Positions 48,631 through 56,576 are shown, counted from the first letter of the stretch. The stretch is DNA of 64,000 nt from Bacillus kexueae (GCF_022809095.1 NZ_JALAZE010000003.1:1-64000), one strand, 5' to 3'. Numbers and translations: made by a program. The notes: generated from the sequence alone by a model not told the origin.

Positions 48631-48653
48631 GAGTGTAAAATCATGTATGTTTC

Positions 48654-48821
48654 TTATTCGTGTGTGGTTCGAGTGGTAACTGGTCTAGCTTCTTCAGATG
48701 CAACCGTATTGATATCATATGTGACTTCCTCATTATGTTTAGGTGCAGCGTCAAATCCGTGTTTAGGCGGAGTTGGGGTATGTCCTTTTTTCTTATGTTG
48801 AAAACTTTTTCCTCGGCTCAT
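48654..48821 (-). CDS. Small conserved-looking protein of 55 residues
   Basis: Begins MSRGKSFQHKKKGHTPTPPK, then HGFDAAPKHNEEVTYDINT, ending in TTRTTHE. A clear GGGAGG lies five bases before the ATG. It is hydrophilic, basic at the start and acidic after, with no membrane helix. I do not recognise a function; it may be a minor spore or stress protein of Bacillaceae. The overlapping plus-strand frame at 48660 is its shadow. Confidence 0.65.
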   Translation of the reverse strand: MSRGKSFQHKKKGHTPTPPKHGFDAAPKHNEEVTYDINTVASEEARPVTTRTTHE

Positions 48822-48984
48822 ATTAACCTCCCGTTGGAATACTTTGATGACAACTTTAGTTTGTCCAGAAAATCTAAAAAGTTATTCGAGATATTTCAGG
48901 GAGGGATATGTAAGTTAACTTATTCGGAGAAATAAATAAGGAGTGCTCCAAAGGTACAACCCATACTTCGTCTTGAATTAATCT

Positions 48985-49065
48985 CCAATTTTTCATGAGG
49001 TGGTGGACGCTTTCCGCAGGAACAACCTTTCTCGTATCCGCTCCTAGCGTCTGGTGAATTGCCAA
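48985..49065 (-). repeat. Fragment of the MITE-like repeat, reverse orientation
   Basis: On the minus strand, cgctaggagcggatacgaga and cctgcggaaagcgtcc match the late part of the long-type repeat. The remainder of 48822-49255 shows no gene. Confidence 0.4.
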
Positions 49066-49182
49066 GTCGATTTTTTCCTTAGTTTTCCTCGCAATATTCC
49101 TTTATTTCAATTCGTGACAGTCATTCGTTTGTACAATCCTGGACAGTCGTCATCACCTATTCTTCTCTCTACTTATACAATT

Positions 49183-49212
49183 TAAGGAGCTGACCAGAGA
49201 CAGCTCCTTCTT
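49183..49212 (-). terminator. Terminator of yppF
   Basis: aaggagctg / cagctcctt nine-base perfect stem with a loop of eight, downstream of the minus-strand yppF. Confidence 0.65.
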
Positions 49213-49255
49213 ATACCTTTAATATATAAACTTCTTTGGATGGAGTATCTAAGGA

Positions 49256-49429
49256 TTATCCTGCAGATTGTCCCTCGCTATCCAGCACTTTCATTAGTTC
49301 TCGGTACTCGCAAATGTTCATTTCATTCTGTAAATAAAGCTTTTTGGCATAAACGAGTAACTCATTTCGTGATGATGCATCATAGTTGTTTTCAAACTTA
49401 AACTTTTCTTTTAATAATGTAAAGTTCAT
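49256..49429 (-). CDS. yppF: YppF-like small protein
   Basis: 57 residues: MNFTLLKEKFKFENNYDASS, then RNELLVYAKKLYLQNEMNIC EYRELMKVL. This fits the YppF family, in which N-E-L-L-x-x-A-K-K-L-Y and E-Y-R are conserved. A GGGGATGG site lies before the ATG. Function unknown. B. subtilis yppF occupies the same place. Confidence 0.75.
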   Translation of the reverse strand: MNFTLLKEKFKFENNYDASSRNELLVYAKKLYLQNEMNICEYRELMKVLDSEGQSAG

Positions 49430-49594
49430 TTAACCATCCCCTTTGCCCCTTTAGTTTAATCGTAACATAGAATTTTGAAAGGGCATTTTTTTATAAAATT
49501 GTGACTTTCGACAAATTTTTACAATTCCTTCACCAATGGAACGAAAGTAGCATAGAGTAAGTATGGATGAGAATGAATTAAGGGGGAATGTATC

Positions 49595-49930
49595 TTGTAC
49601 CCAAAACAATCGAATTATTATCAGAGACCCATACCGTATTATCCTTCGGCGGTTTCTTATCAACCGCTTCAACAACAGGTTCAACCGTATTGGTTGCAAC
49701 AAAACCATATGCCAAATCAAATGGTTTACAACCCATACCCAACGCCATATCCAAAAGCATCATCGTTCACGCCACCACAAACTAGCGGGATGAGTTCAGT
49801 GATGAATTCATTTAAGAAAACAGATGGAAATTTGGATTTTAATAAAATGGTTGATACTGCTGGTCAATTAATGGGTACGATGAATCAATTAAGCTCTTTA
49901 TTTAAAGGTGTGACATCTTTCATAAAATAA
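49595..49930 (+). CDS. yppG: YppG-like protein, Pro/Tyr/Gln-rich
   Basis: 111 residues from TTG 49595 after AAGGGGGAATG. The N-terminal half is rich in Tyr, Gln and Pro (YPSAVSYQPLQQQVQPYW). The C-terminal half is a helix ending in MGTMNQLSSLFKGVTSFIK. This matches YppG, which has such a low-complexity head and conserved tail. It resembles spore coat assembly proteins, but I have no direct evidence for that. Confidence 0.75.
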   Translation: MYPKQSNYYQRPIPYYPSAVSYQPLQQQVQPYWLQQNHMPNQMVYNPYPTPYPKASSFTPPQTSGMSSVMNSFKKTDGNLDFNKMVDTAGQLMGTMNQLSSLFKGVTSFIK

Positions 49931-49952
49931 TTTAAAGATGGAGGAATGTTGG

Positions 49953-50234
49953 ATGGTTGATGAACTTTTTAATCAAGTTGCGGTCCATCCACAATTGATG
50001 ATCGTTGTTCCTGCGTTAATGGTTTTAGGGTTAGCCATGAAAAGTACTCCATTCATCGATAGTTGGATGATCGGCTGGTTTATTATATTTGCCGGTGTGT
50101 TAGCAAGTGTATTTACGATCGGTTTTTCCATAAATGGTATCGCCAACGGTATTATAGCCGGAGGCGCTGCGATTACGTCACATCAAATGATCAAACAAAC
50201 AGTTTTCGGTAGGAAGAAAGACGATTGTGAATAA
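49953..50234 (+). CDS. Holin-like small membrane protein (A118/Hol118-like)
   Basis: 93 residues, ATG 49953 after ATGGAGG. Three hydrophobic helices: LMIVVPALMVLGLAMKSTP, MIGWFIIFAGVLASVFTIGF and GIANGIIAGGAAITSHQMI, then a charged tail KQTVFGRKKDDCE. The pattern 'HPQ...P...G...K...I...W....G...S...G.S.NGI..GI.A...A...HQ..KQ' is that of phage A118-type holins. No endolysin or other phage gene is next to it, so it appears to be an orphan. Confidence 0.6.
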   Translation: MVDELFNQVAVHPQLMIVVPALMVLGLAMKSTPFIDSWMIGWFIIFAGVLASVFTIGFSINGIANGIIAGGAAITSHQMIKQTVFGRKKDDCE

Positions 50235-50301
50235 TGATGAATTGGGTGCACAATAGTCATGAGTTTTCGTGACATTGAGCACTCTTTTTTGATTGTGAAT
50301 A

Positions 50302-50450
50302 AGGCTATTTTTATTAAGTATTTTCTAAAGGGATTGTTGCTGTTTAGAATCGTTTTTACTCTATAAATGTAGTGGGGATTAATGGAAAGAACAAGCCTCC
50401 ACAAGCGCTTTATGAAAAGTAAAAAGTGGAATTTGATGGAGAAGGTTGAT
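50302..50450 (+). repeat. Partial MITE-like repeat, copy 10
   Basis: ttttctaaagggattgttgc tgtttagaatcgtttttact is a clear left end. caagcctccacaagcgcttt matches part of the interior. No right terminus is visible. Confidence 0.5.
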
Positions 50451-50548
50451 AAATAAAAATAAATCTTTCTAATTCGAACTGTGCCGAAACGTTGGGCGTA
50501 TTGTTTAGAGTAATGGAATCTATTTGTTGGCATGGTTGAGTAGGAGAA

Positions 50549-50590
50549 ATAAGAGGCAACATTTCTCACGTTTTTATGTGCCTCTTTTGG
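50549..50590. terminator. Bidirectional terminator-like hairpin
   Basis: aagaggcaacat / atgtgcctctttt can pair with one bulge; a T-run follows on the plus strand. It lies between the holin-like gene and the minus-strand Acb2/Tad1-like gene. Confidence 0.5.
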
Positions 50591-50672
50591 TCTTAATTAT
50601 CTAGGTATTAATAAAAATCTTTTATGAAAGAAAATGCGAAGCATATCATTTAGACCAATCGATGCAAAGTTT

Positions 50673-50918
50673 TTAAGGTCGATTTTTATTTTCAACCCTC
50701 TCTCTTCGGTGGTGGAGTGCATATTGGGCATTGGCCAAATTATTAATGGCGAGTGAATTTTCCATACAAGAAAACGGACCACTTTGGTATGATTTCAATT
50801 TATTAATGAGTACAGCCAGAACATCCTCTACCTGGCAGCCATTTATGCCTACTTCATCAATGGCTCCTTCTTGAAATTTAATATGGATATAACGATTTAT
50901 ATCATTTTCAGATGGCAC
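50673..50918 (-). CDS. Acb2/Tad1-like hairpin-domain protein (possible cyclic-nucleotide sponge)
   Basis: 81 residues from GTG 50918, eight bases after AAGGAGG; an ATG at 50924 is too close to that site. The core reads IHIKFQEGAIDEVGINGCQV EDVLAVLI followed by SYQSGPFSCMENSLAI. From memory this is the pattern of the phage anti-defence family Acb2/Tad1, namely F-Q-x-G-x-I-x-x-x-G-x-N-G-x-Q-x-E-D-V-L, then G-P-F-x-C-R-E-N-A-L-A-I-T-K-L-E-E-A. Those proteins bind cyclic (oligo)nucleotides or gcADPR made by CBASS and Thoeris. Here the Arg of C-R-E-N is Met, T-K-L-E-E-A is N-N-L-A-N-A, and the final G-V-E-G-T-H is R-V-E-N-K-N. It may therefore have a changed ligand or be inactive. No phage genes flank it except the holin-like one. 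Confidence 0.6.
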   Translation of the reverse strand: MPSENDINRYIHIKFQEGAIDEVGINGCQVEDVLAVLINKLKSYQSGPFSCMENSLAINNLANAQYALHHRRERVENKNRP

Positions 50919-51038
50919 GATCATAACCTCCTTGTCCTTTTATGCGTCAATAGTTTATGTAAAATAAAGAAATACATACGGATAGTTCAGGCAAACTGTA
51001 GGTAAACTATTGATGAAGTTTAAAAGGAGGGATTGAAA

Positions 51039-51164
51039 GTGACTAATCGAAATGACAATCGAGAAAGAAAAAATAAATATCCAAAAAATAATTCGACCAC
51101 CATTCAAAAGGATTCAACACCTGAAGAAAATAATTCATATGGGACAAAATCTCATAAAAATTAA
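51039..51164 (+). CDS. Small hydrophilic protein of 41 residues
   Basis: GTG start, seven bases after AAAGGAGGG, encoding MTNRNDNRERKNKYPKNNST and ending NSYGTKSHKN. Very rich in Asn, Lys and Ser and without hydrophobic segments, like many minor spore proteins of Bacillus. It is followed at once by a terminator. I do not recognise a family. Confidence 0.6.
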   Translation: MTNRNDNRERKNKYPKNNSTTIQKDSTPEENNSYGTKSHKN

Positions 51165-51195
51165 AGTCCAGAAATTACTCTGGACCTTTTTTATT
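51164..51195. terminator. Shared terminator between the 41-aa gene and the Hsp20 gene
   Basis: aggtccag-type stem: gtccag / ctggac with an eight-base loop and a run of T on the plus strand; it overlaps the last codons of the convergent Hsp20 gene. Confidence 0.7.
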
Positions 51196-51639
51196 TAATG
51201 GAATAACAATTTTTAATTCATCGTTTTGAAAAGATGCGCGTAAGTCTGATTCTTCAATTGCTATTGGGAGAAGAAATGTTTTTGAGAAATTCCCAATCTG
51301 TGAAATTTTTTGGAAAAAGTTATGGTCATCTAGTTGGGATGTAGACGTTTCGTGATGGTCAACTTTCACTGTCAAATATCGTTCAAAAATGTCAATTACG
51401 ATTTGCTCTTTTCGGATGCCTGGTAATGTCCCGATAATTACATATTCGTTGGTCGTTTCATAAGAATCGATTGAAATATGAGGTATTGAGAGAGTTTCTT
51501 GAAATAATTGTTCAACTTGATCAAATATCGGCTTTAAAGTTGACGGTTGAAATAAATAATCTAAAAAAACATCGAGCTGATTAAAAGTCTCTGTAAGGGG
51601 ATTCTTATTTTGAAGTGATTCATCTTTTTCTTTACTCAT
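51175..51639 (-). CDS. Hsp20/alpha-crystallin family protein
   Basis: 154 residues. The central alpha-crystallin domain shows YVIIGTLPGIRKEQIVIDIF, RYLTVKVDH, SKTFLLPIAIEESDLRAS and FQNDELKIVIPL, the degenerate form of A-x-x-x-N-G-v-L. The N-terminus is a variable helix region. Such proteins hold unfolded proteins; some Bacillus members (CotP, GerT) sit in the spore coat. GAGGACC precedes the ATG. I cannot assign it to a particular paralogue. Confidence 0.85.
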   Translation of the reverse strand: MSKEKDESLQNKNPLTETFNQLDVFLDYLFQPSTLKPIFDQVEQLFQETLSIPHISIDSYETTNEYVIIGTLPGIRKEQIVIDIFERYLTVKVDHHETSTSQLDDHNFFQKISQIGNFSKTFLLPIAIEESDLRASFQNDELKIVIPLNKKGPE

Positions 51640-51732
51640 AAATTGGTCCTCCTATTTGATCAATCTAATGGTGTCAATATATAAGATATGCACATTGCCT
51701 GTTTATCGTTTCAATCTGACGGAGTGTATGAA

Positions 51733-51761
51733 TTGAAAATACTCGCCAAATATGGTAATGT
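51733..51761 (+). promoter_or_regulatory. Sigma-A promoter of the PTS IIA gene
   Basis: TTGAAA at 51733, 17-base spacer, TAATGT at 51756. It is placed just before the antiterminator RNA. Confidence 0.6.
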
Positions 51762-51780
51762 AACTACAAACTAAAATGTC

Positions 51781-51809
51781 ACGTGTTACTGATTCGATCA
51801 GGCATGAGT
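51781..51809 (+). promoter_or_regulatory. GlcT-type ribonucleic antiterminator (RAT)
   Basis: acgtgttactgattcgatca ggcatgagt matches, from memory, the RAT of the B. subtilis ptsG leader, bound by the BglG-family antiterminator GlcT. Its 3' half overlaps the 5' arm of the terminator at 51799, so RAT and terminator are mutually exclusive. This implies glucose-induced expression of the downstream IIA gene. glcT itself is not in the window. Confidence 0.82.
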
Positions 51810-51854
51810 GAATAAACCCCAACAGTACAGGGTTTTTCGCCATGCCTTCTTTTA
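51799..51854 (+). terminator. Conditional terminator in the PTS IIA leader
   Basis: aggcatg ... aaacccc pairs with agggttt ... catgcct, ending in tctttt. Formation of the RAT would prevent this fold. Confidence 0.8.
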
Positions 51855-51923
51855 GCTCATATAGAAGGAGTTTGAAAAGCCAATAGAGTTGGGGAAAAAT
51901 AAAAACATTGGGAGGAATATAAA

Positions 51924-52430
51924 ATGTTTAAAAAATTATTCGGCTTAAAAAAAGAAAAAGAATTAAAAAAGGATGAAACGATCTTCGCTCCGCTTTCTGG
52001 GAAAATGATCGCCTTAGAAGAAGTACCAGATCCTGTTTTCTCTCAAAAAATGATGGGGGATGGAATTGCTATTGAGCCAGCTGAAGGTGTTGTTGTTTCA
52101 CCAGTGGAAGGTGAGGTAATTCAGTTGTTCCATACAAAACATGCGATTGGAATTCGTTCTATAACGGGAGCTGAAATCTTAATTCACATTGGCTTAGAAA
52201 CAGTGAGCATGAATGGTGAAGGTTTTGAAGCTCATGTAAAAGAGGGCGACAAAGTAAACGTAGGAGATAAGTTAATCTCATGTGATTTAGAATTAATTAA
52301 AGAAAAAGCAGCAAGCACTATTACACCAATGGTCGTAACAAATGGAGATATTTTAGAAAGTATGGAAAAATCTCCTTCAGGAGAAGTGACACGCGGAAGC
52401 TCTAAAGTATTTGAAATTCGAGTGAAATAA
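51924..52430 (+). CDS. ypqE: Stand-alone PTS glucose-type EIIA component (Crr-like, YpqE)
   Basis: 168 residues. EIIA-Glc domain with [40 protein letters not shown] and the phosphorylated histidine in [18 protein letters not shown]; the supporting histidine is in FHTKHAIGI. It takes phosphate from HPr and passes it to an EIIB. As a lone IIA it would serve permeases that lack this domain. GGGAGG precedes the ATG. The leader carries a GlcT-type RAT, so it is probably induced by glucose. Confidence 0.92.
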   Translation: MFKKLFGLKKEKELKKDETIFAPLSGKMIALEEVPDPVFSQKMMGDGIAIEPAEGVVVSPVEGEVIQLFHTKHAIGIRSITGAEILIHIGLETVSMNGEGFEAHVKEGDKVNVGDKLISCDLELIKEKAASTITPMVVTNGDILESMEKSPSGEVTRGSSKVFEIRVK

Positions 52431-52436
52431 GATTGA

Positions 52437-52480
52437 ATGAGCAGATGTTAAGGGGAGACCTTTACATCTGCTTTTTTATT
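52437..52480 (+). terminator. Terminator of the PTS IIA gene
   Basis: gcagatgttaagg / cctttacatctgc stem followed by TTTTTT. Confidence 0.85.
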
Positions 52481-52598
52481 TGAGCTACAAAAAATGGGGG
52501 GCAAATACCAAAAAGGCAGGAGATCATGTAAACTAATGGGAATACTTTCGTAACGAACGTTTATTCGATAAAATAAAAGACAGGAGGAGGAAGCGGGA

Positions 52599-54875
52599 AT
52601 GAAAAAGCGTCAATCAATTAACCAAGTTTTAGAAACGATTAAAACGGACGAACGATTTCGTGATCAAATTGTCCATTGGCATACGATACCGGAAAAAGAA
52701 GCGCATTACGAGCCTTTTCCATCATCTTTACATACTGAAATTCAATTAGCTTTAAACAAACGTGGAGTTGATCAACTTTACTCACATCAAGCAGAAGCTT
52801 TTCGCTTAGCTGAGAATGGAAATCATTTTGTTGCTGTTACTCCAACGGCTTCAGGAAAAACGCTTTGTTATAATTTACCTGTTTTGCAGAAGATTGTGTC
52901 GAATCCTGAGGCGAGAGCTCTTTATATTTTTCCGACAAAGGCTCTTGCGCAAGATCAAAAGGCCGAGTTAAATGAAATGATTGCCGAGATGGGAATGGGG
53001 CCAATCCATTGTTATACGTATGATGGAGATACTTCACCAACCATTCGACAAAAAATTAGAAAAGCAGGGCATATTGTAATTACTAATCCTGACATGCTTC
53101 ATTCAGGAATATTGCCACATCATACGAAGTGGGTATCACTCTTTGAAAATTTACAGTATATCGTAATCGATGAATTACATACGTATAGAGGGGTATTTGG
53201 AAGTCATGTTGCAAATGTCATAAGACGATTAAAGCGGATTTGCTCCTTTTATGGGAGTTCACCTCAATTTATCTGTACTTCTGCGACGATACAAAATCCT
53301 CGAGAATTAGGGGAAAGGCTTACAGGTGTTAATATGGAGGTTATTAGTCGCAATGGGGCGCCAAGCAGTCGAAAACATTTTATATTTTACAATCCTCCGA
53401 TTGTAAACAAACCATTGAATATTCGCCGAAGTGCCACACTAGAAGTACGTGATTTGGCAAAAATGTTCTTAACACATGATATTCAAACAATCGTTTTTGC
53501 TAAAAGTCGCGTAAGGGTAGAAGTGATTCTTACTTATTTAAAGGAACTGTTTAAAAAAGATCTGCTAAATAATTCCGTCCAAGGATATCGCGGCGGGTAC
53601 TTACCAAAACAACGGAGAGAAATTGAAAGGGGATTAAGGGAAGGGAACATTAAAGGTGTTGTGAGTACGAATGCTTTGGAATTAGGGGTGGATATTGGCC
53701 AATTGGAAGTGTGTATCATGACCGGTTATCCCGGTACAATTGCGAGTGCTTGGCAACAAGCGGGTAGAGCAGGAAGAAGGAAAAGCGAAGCGGCTATTTT
53801 TATCGTTGGAAGCTCTAGCCCAATGGATCAATATGTTATGCAACATCCTGATTACTTATTGCAAAAAAATCCTGAAAACGCGATCATTAATCCGGATAAC
53901 CTTATCGTCCTTGTCGACCATATTAAATGTGCTGCATTTGAAATACCGTTTCAAAAGGGTGAAACTTTTGATGGTGTGGAGGTAGATGAAATTCTTCAAT
54001 TTTTACAGGAAGAACAAGTTCTCCACTATCAAAATACGAAATGGTATTGGATGAATGATTCGTTTCCTGCTTCGACGATAAGTTTAAGGTCTGCTTCACA
54101 AGAAAATGCCGTCATTATTGACATTACCCAACGTGGAAATGTGAAGGTCATCGGAGAAATGGATCGTTTTAGTGCGATGACACTTCTTCATGAAGAAGCT
54201 ATTTATTTACACCAAGGGATTCAATATCAAGTGGAAACGTTGGACTGGGAAGAGAAAAAAGCATTCGTTCGAGAAGTTGAAGTGGATTATTTTACGGACG
54301 CCAATTTAGCTGTAGAGTTAAAGGTTTTGGAAGAGGACCAACAGCTACATACTGTAAATGGAACGAAAGGTTACGGCGATGTAATGGTTTTAGCTCGTGC
54401 AACCATCTTTAAGAAAATCAAGTTTGATACACATGAAAATATTGGTTCAGGCCCGATTTACCTTCCGGAAGAAGAATTACATACTTCTTCCTGTTGGATT
54501 AGTCTAGACCCTTCATCTTTGACGAATCTAAACGATGCAACTGTTGAGCAAACGTTACTTGGGATTTCACATGCCTTGAGATACGTTGCTTCTTTACATG
54601 TAATGTGTGACCCAAGTGATTTACACGTCACCTCACAAATGAAATCGGTTCATAATGAAAAACCAACCATCTTTTTATATGATCGGTACCCTGGAGGTGT
54701 AGGTTTGTCCAAAAAGGTGTATGAAGATATGAGCAACATATTAAATGATACTTATGCATTTATCCAACAGTGTCCTTGTGAGGATGGATGCCCATCTTGC
54801 ATTGGAACTGATGTTCAGCTTCCAAAAATAAAAGATAAAACCTTGAAAATGATTCGAATTTTGAAAGAGGAATGA
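52599..54875 (+). CDS. mrfA: Mitomycin repair helicase MrfA (YprA)
   Basis: 758-residue superfamily 2 DEAD/DEAH helicase. Walker A is TPTASGKTLCYNLP, Walker B is VIDELHTY, then CTSATIQNP, a helicase C domain with VSTNALELGVDIG and QQAGRAGRR. The C-terminal DUF1998 domain has the zinc cysteines CPCEDGCPSCIG. In B. subtilis MrfA and MrfB act together in repair of mitomycin C lesions independent of UvrABC. It overlaps yprB by four bases. Confidence 0.93.
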   Translation: MKKRQSINQVLETIKTDERFRDQIVHWHTIPEKEAHYEPFPSSLHTEIQLALNKRGVDQLYSHQAEAFRLAENGNHFVAVTPTASGKTLCYNLPVLQKIVSNPEARALYIFPTKALAQDQKAELNEMIAEMGMGPIHCYTYDGDTSPTIRQKIRKAGHIVITNPDMLHSGILPHHTKWVSLFENLQYIVIDELHTYRGVFGSHVANVIRRLKRICSFYGSSPQFICTSATIQNPRELGERLTGVNMEVISRNGAPSSRKHFIFYNPPIVNKPLNIRRSATLEVRDLAKMFLTHDIQTIVFAKSRVRVEVILTYLKELFKKDLLNNSVQGYRGGYLPKQRREIERGLREGNIKGVVSTNALELGVDIGQLEVCIMTGYPGTIASAWQQAGRAGRRKSEAAIFIVGSSSPMDQYVMQHPDYLLQKNPENAIINPDNLIVLVDHIKCAAFEIPFQKGETFDGVEVDEILQFLQEEQVLHYQNTKWYWMNDSFPASTISLRSASQENAVIIDITQRGNVKVIGEMDRFSAMTLLHEEAIYLHQGIQYQVETLDWEEKKAFVREVEVDYFTDANLAVELKVLEEDQQLHTVNGTKGYGDVMVLARATIFKKIKFDTHENIGSGPIYLPEEELHTSSCWISLDPSSLTNLNDATVEQTLLGISHALRYVASLHVMCDPSDLHVTSQMKSVHNEKPTIFLYDRYPGGVGLSKKVYEDMSNILNDTYAFIQQCPCEDGCPSCIGTDVQLPKIKDKTLKMIRILKEE

Positions 54876-56143
54876 GTATGTCCATCACAAATAAATTAAA
54901 GCGGCTAAAGAAACATATTGTTACCAACGAAAAAGAACCCGAACAAAACTCGGTAGAGCCGGAACAAAAGACTCAGATTCCTTATTTAATTCAGTGGGAA
55001 GAACTTGGGATCAAACCATTCTATTTTGAAGACCAGTATGCACTTGTTCGTACGGTTGAATATCCGGTCACTCATCAACATGGTCTATATAAACTTAAGG
55101 AATTTGAAGAGGTTGTTCGAAGTTGGAATCGTAAAAAAGTAATTCATCCTTTATCTGCAGAGGGGCATGATCCGCATCATCTATTTTTCTTTGACACAGA
55201 AACGACTGGTTTAAAAGGTGGAGCAGGGAACATGATTTTTCTACTTGGTCATGCCCGATTAAATGAGAACCGAATCGTTATTAAGCAACATTTTCTACCT
55301 GGACCAGGTCATGAAGTTGCATTATATAAAAGCTTTTTAAGTGAAGTTAATATTGAAAAATTAGTTACTTATAATGGAAAAGCTTTTGACTGGCCTCAAG
55401 TGAAATCTCGTCATGCTTTTATTCGTGAAAAAGTTCCGAAATTGCCGTCCTTCGGGCATTTTGATTTATACCATGCTTCGAGAAGACTTTGGAAGGATCG
55501 ATTAGAATCTGTAAGGTTAACCATCGTTGAAAAAGAAATTTTAAATATTAATCGGAATGAAGATACACCTGGATATTTAGCGCCAATGTTATATTTTCAT
55601 TTCTTAAAAACACAAGACCCGAAAGTGCTCGAAGGGGTTTTTAAGCATAACGAATTAGATGTTTTATCGCTCATAACCCTTTATACGCACATTTCAAAAA
55701 AACTTTTAAATGCAGATCAGTTTCAAGAAGAGTCATATTATTTAGCTAAGTGGTTTCAGGCTGCTGGGAATAAATCGCAAGCCTTGGAGACGTACAAGCA
55801 TGTGGAAAAGGACGACCATATAAATATATGGAAAGCGAAGTTTGAACAGTCTATTTTGTATAAACAAGAAAAGAATGATGAAAATGCGGTATTGCTTTGG
55901 AAAGAAATCGTATCGAGCTCTCCTTTATTTAAAGAAAGAGTCCTATCCTATATTGAGTTAGCGAAATATTACGAGCATCGCAAAAAGGATTTGAATAGGG
56001 CGATCAAAGTTGTTACCGAGGCTTATCAGTATTTAATAAATGAGGAAATGAAAGCGCAAACGAAACGAGACAAATATTTGTCAGATATTTTAAAGCGTGA
56101 AACACGTCTGAAGAAAAAAATAGAAAGGTTGCTGTCGAAATGA
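54872..56143 (+). CDS. mrfB: Exonuclease MrfB (YprB)
   Basis: 423 residues. The first 270 form a DnaQ/RNase H-like exonuclease with FFDTETTGLKGGAGNMIFLL (first acidic pair), YNGKAFDWPQVKSRHAF and HNELDVLSLITLYTH (last acidic motif). A C-terminal helical, TPR-like region follows (SQALETYKHVEKDD). It partners MrfA in mitomycin repair and is translationally coupled to it. Confidence 0.92.
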   Translation: MSMSITNKLKRLKKHIVTNEKEPEQNSVEPEQKTQIPYLIQWEELGIKPFYFEDQYALVRTVEYPVTHQHGLYKLKEFEEVVRSWNRKKVIHPLSAEGHDPHHLFFFDTETTGLKGGAGNMIFLLGHARLNENRIVIKQHFLPGPGHEVALYKSFLSEVNIEKLVTYNGKAFDWPQVKSRHAFIREKVPKLPSFGHFDLYHASRRLWKDRLESVRLTIVEKEILNINRNEDTPGYLAPMLYFHFLKTQDPKVLEGVFKHNELDVLSLITLYTHISKKLLNADQFQEESYYLAKWFQAAGNKSQALETYKHVEKDDHINIWKAKFEQSILYKQEKNDENAVLLWKEIVSSSPLFKERVLSYIELAKYYEHRKKDLNRAIKVVTEAYQYLINEEMKAQTKRDKYLSDILKRETRLKKKIERLLSK

Positions 56144-56326
56144 TTCCTGTTCCTTATGATTTTTTAATAGAATCAAAAGGTTTAGAGGGATTAAGTATGT
56201 TGCCAGGTGCCACCAACACTGTCTATCACCAATTATTTGAAATGCTCTTTACATGTGTATAAAAACATTGTTCAGAACCATTATTACCCCTAATATGAGA
56301 ACAGCCGTTTGAACAGATTTTTAAAA

Positions 56327-56576
56327 AAGGCTCTTTTCTAAAGGATTGTTGCTTTATGTGTGTAAATATACATGGTTGAAAATCGTTTTTCCTCCTTTGT
56401 AATGAAGCGGAGGGCACTTGACTCCTGCGGGATACAGAGGAAAGGGCGAGACCCCACAGGCACATGCCGAGGAGGCTCGACTTCCTCCCCGCGGAAAGCA
56501 AGTGTCCGTAGCGCAATGTCCAGAATTCATTTGAAAAATGTTTGAAAAAGCAACAATCTATACGAAAACAGCCTTA
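56327..56576 (+). repeat. MITE-like dispersed repeat, copy 11 (best preserved)
   Basis: Left end aaggctcttttctaaaggat tgttgcttt and right end aaagcaacaatctatacgaa aacagcctt are inverted repeats of about 29 bases. The interior contains ttgactcctgcgggatacag, gagaccccacaggcacatgc and cggaaagcaagtgtccgtag. I use this 250-base copy as the reference. The flanking stretches 56144-56326 and 56577-56723 show no gene. Confidence 0.8.

Noticed and set aside
48660-48935. 91-codon plus-strand frame
   Set aside because: Antisense to the better supported 55-residue gene at 48654-48821.
50597-50782. 61-codon minus-strand frame
   Set aside because: Overlaps the Acb2/Tad1-like gene in another frame, without a ribosome binding site.
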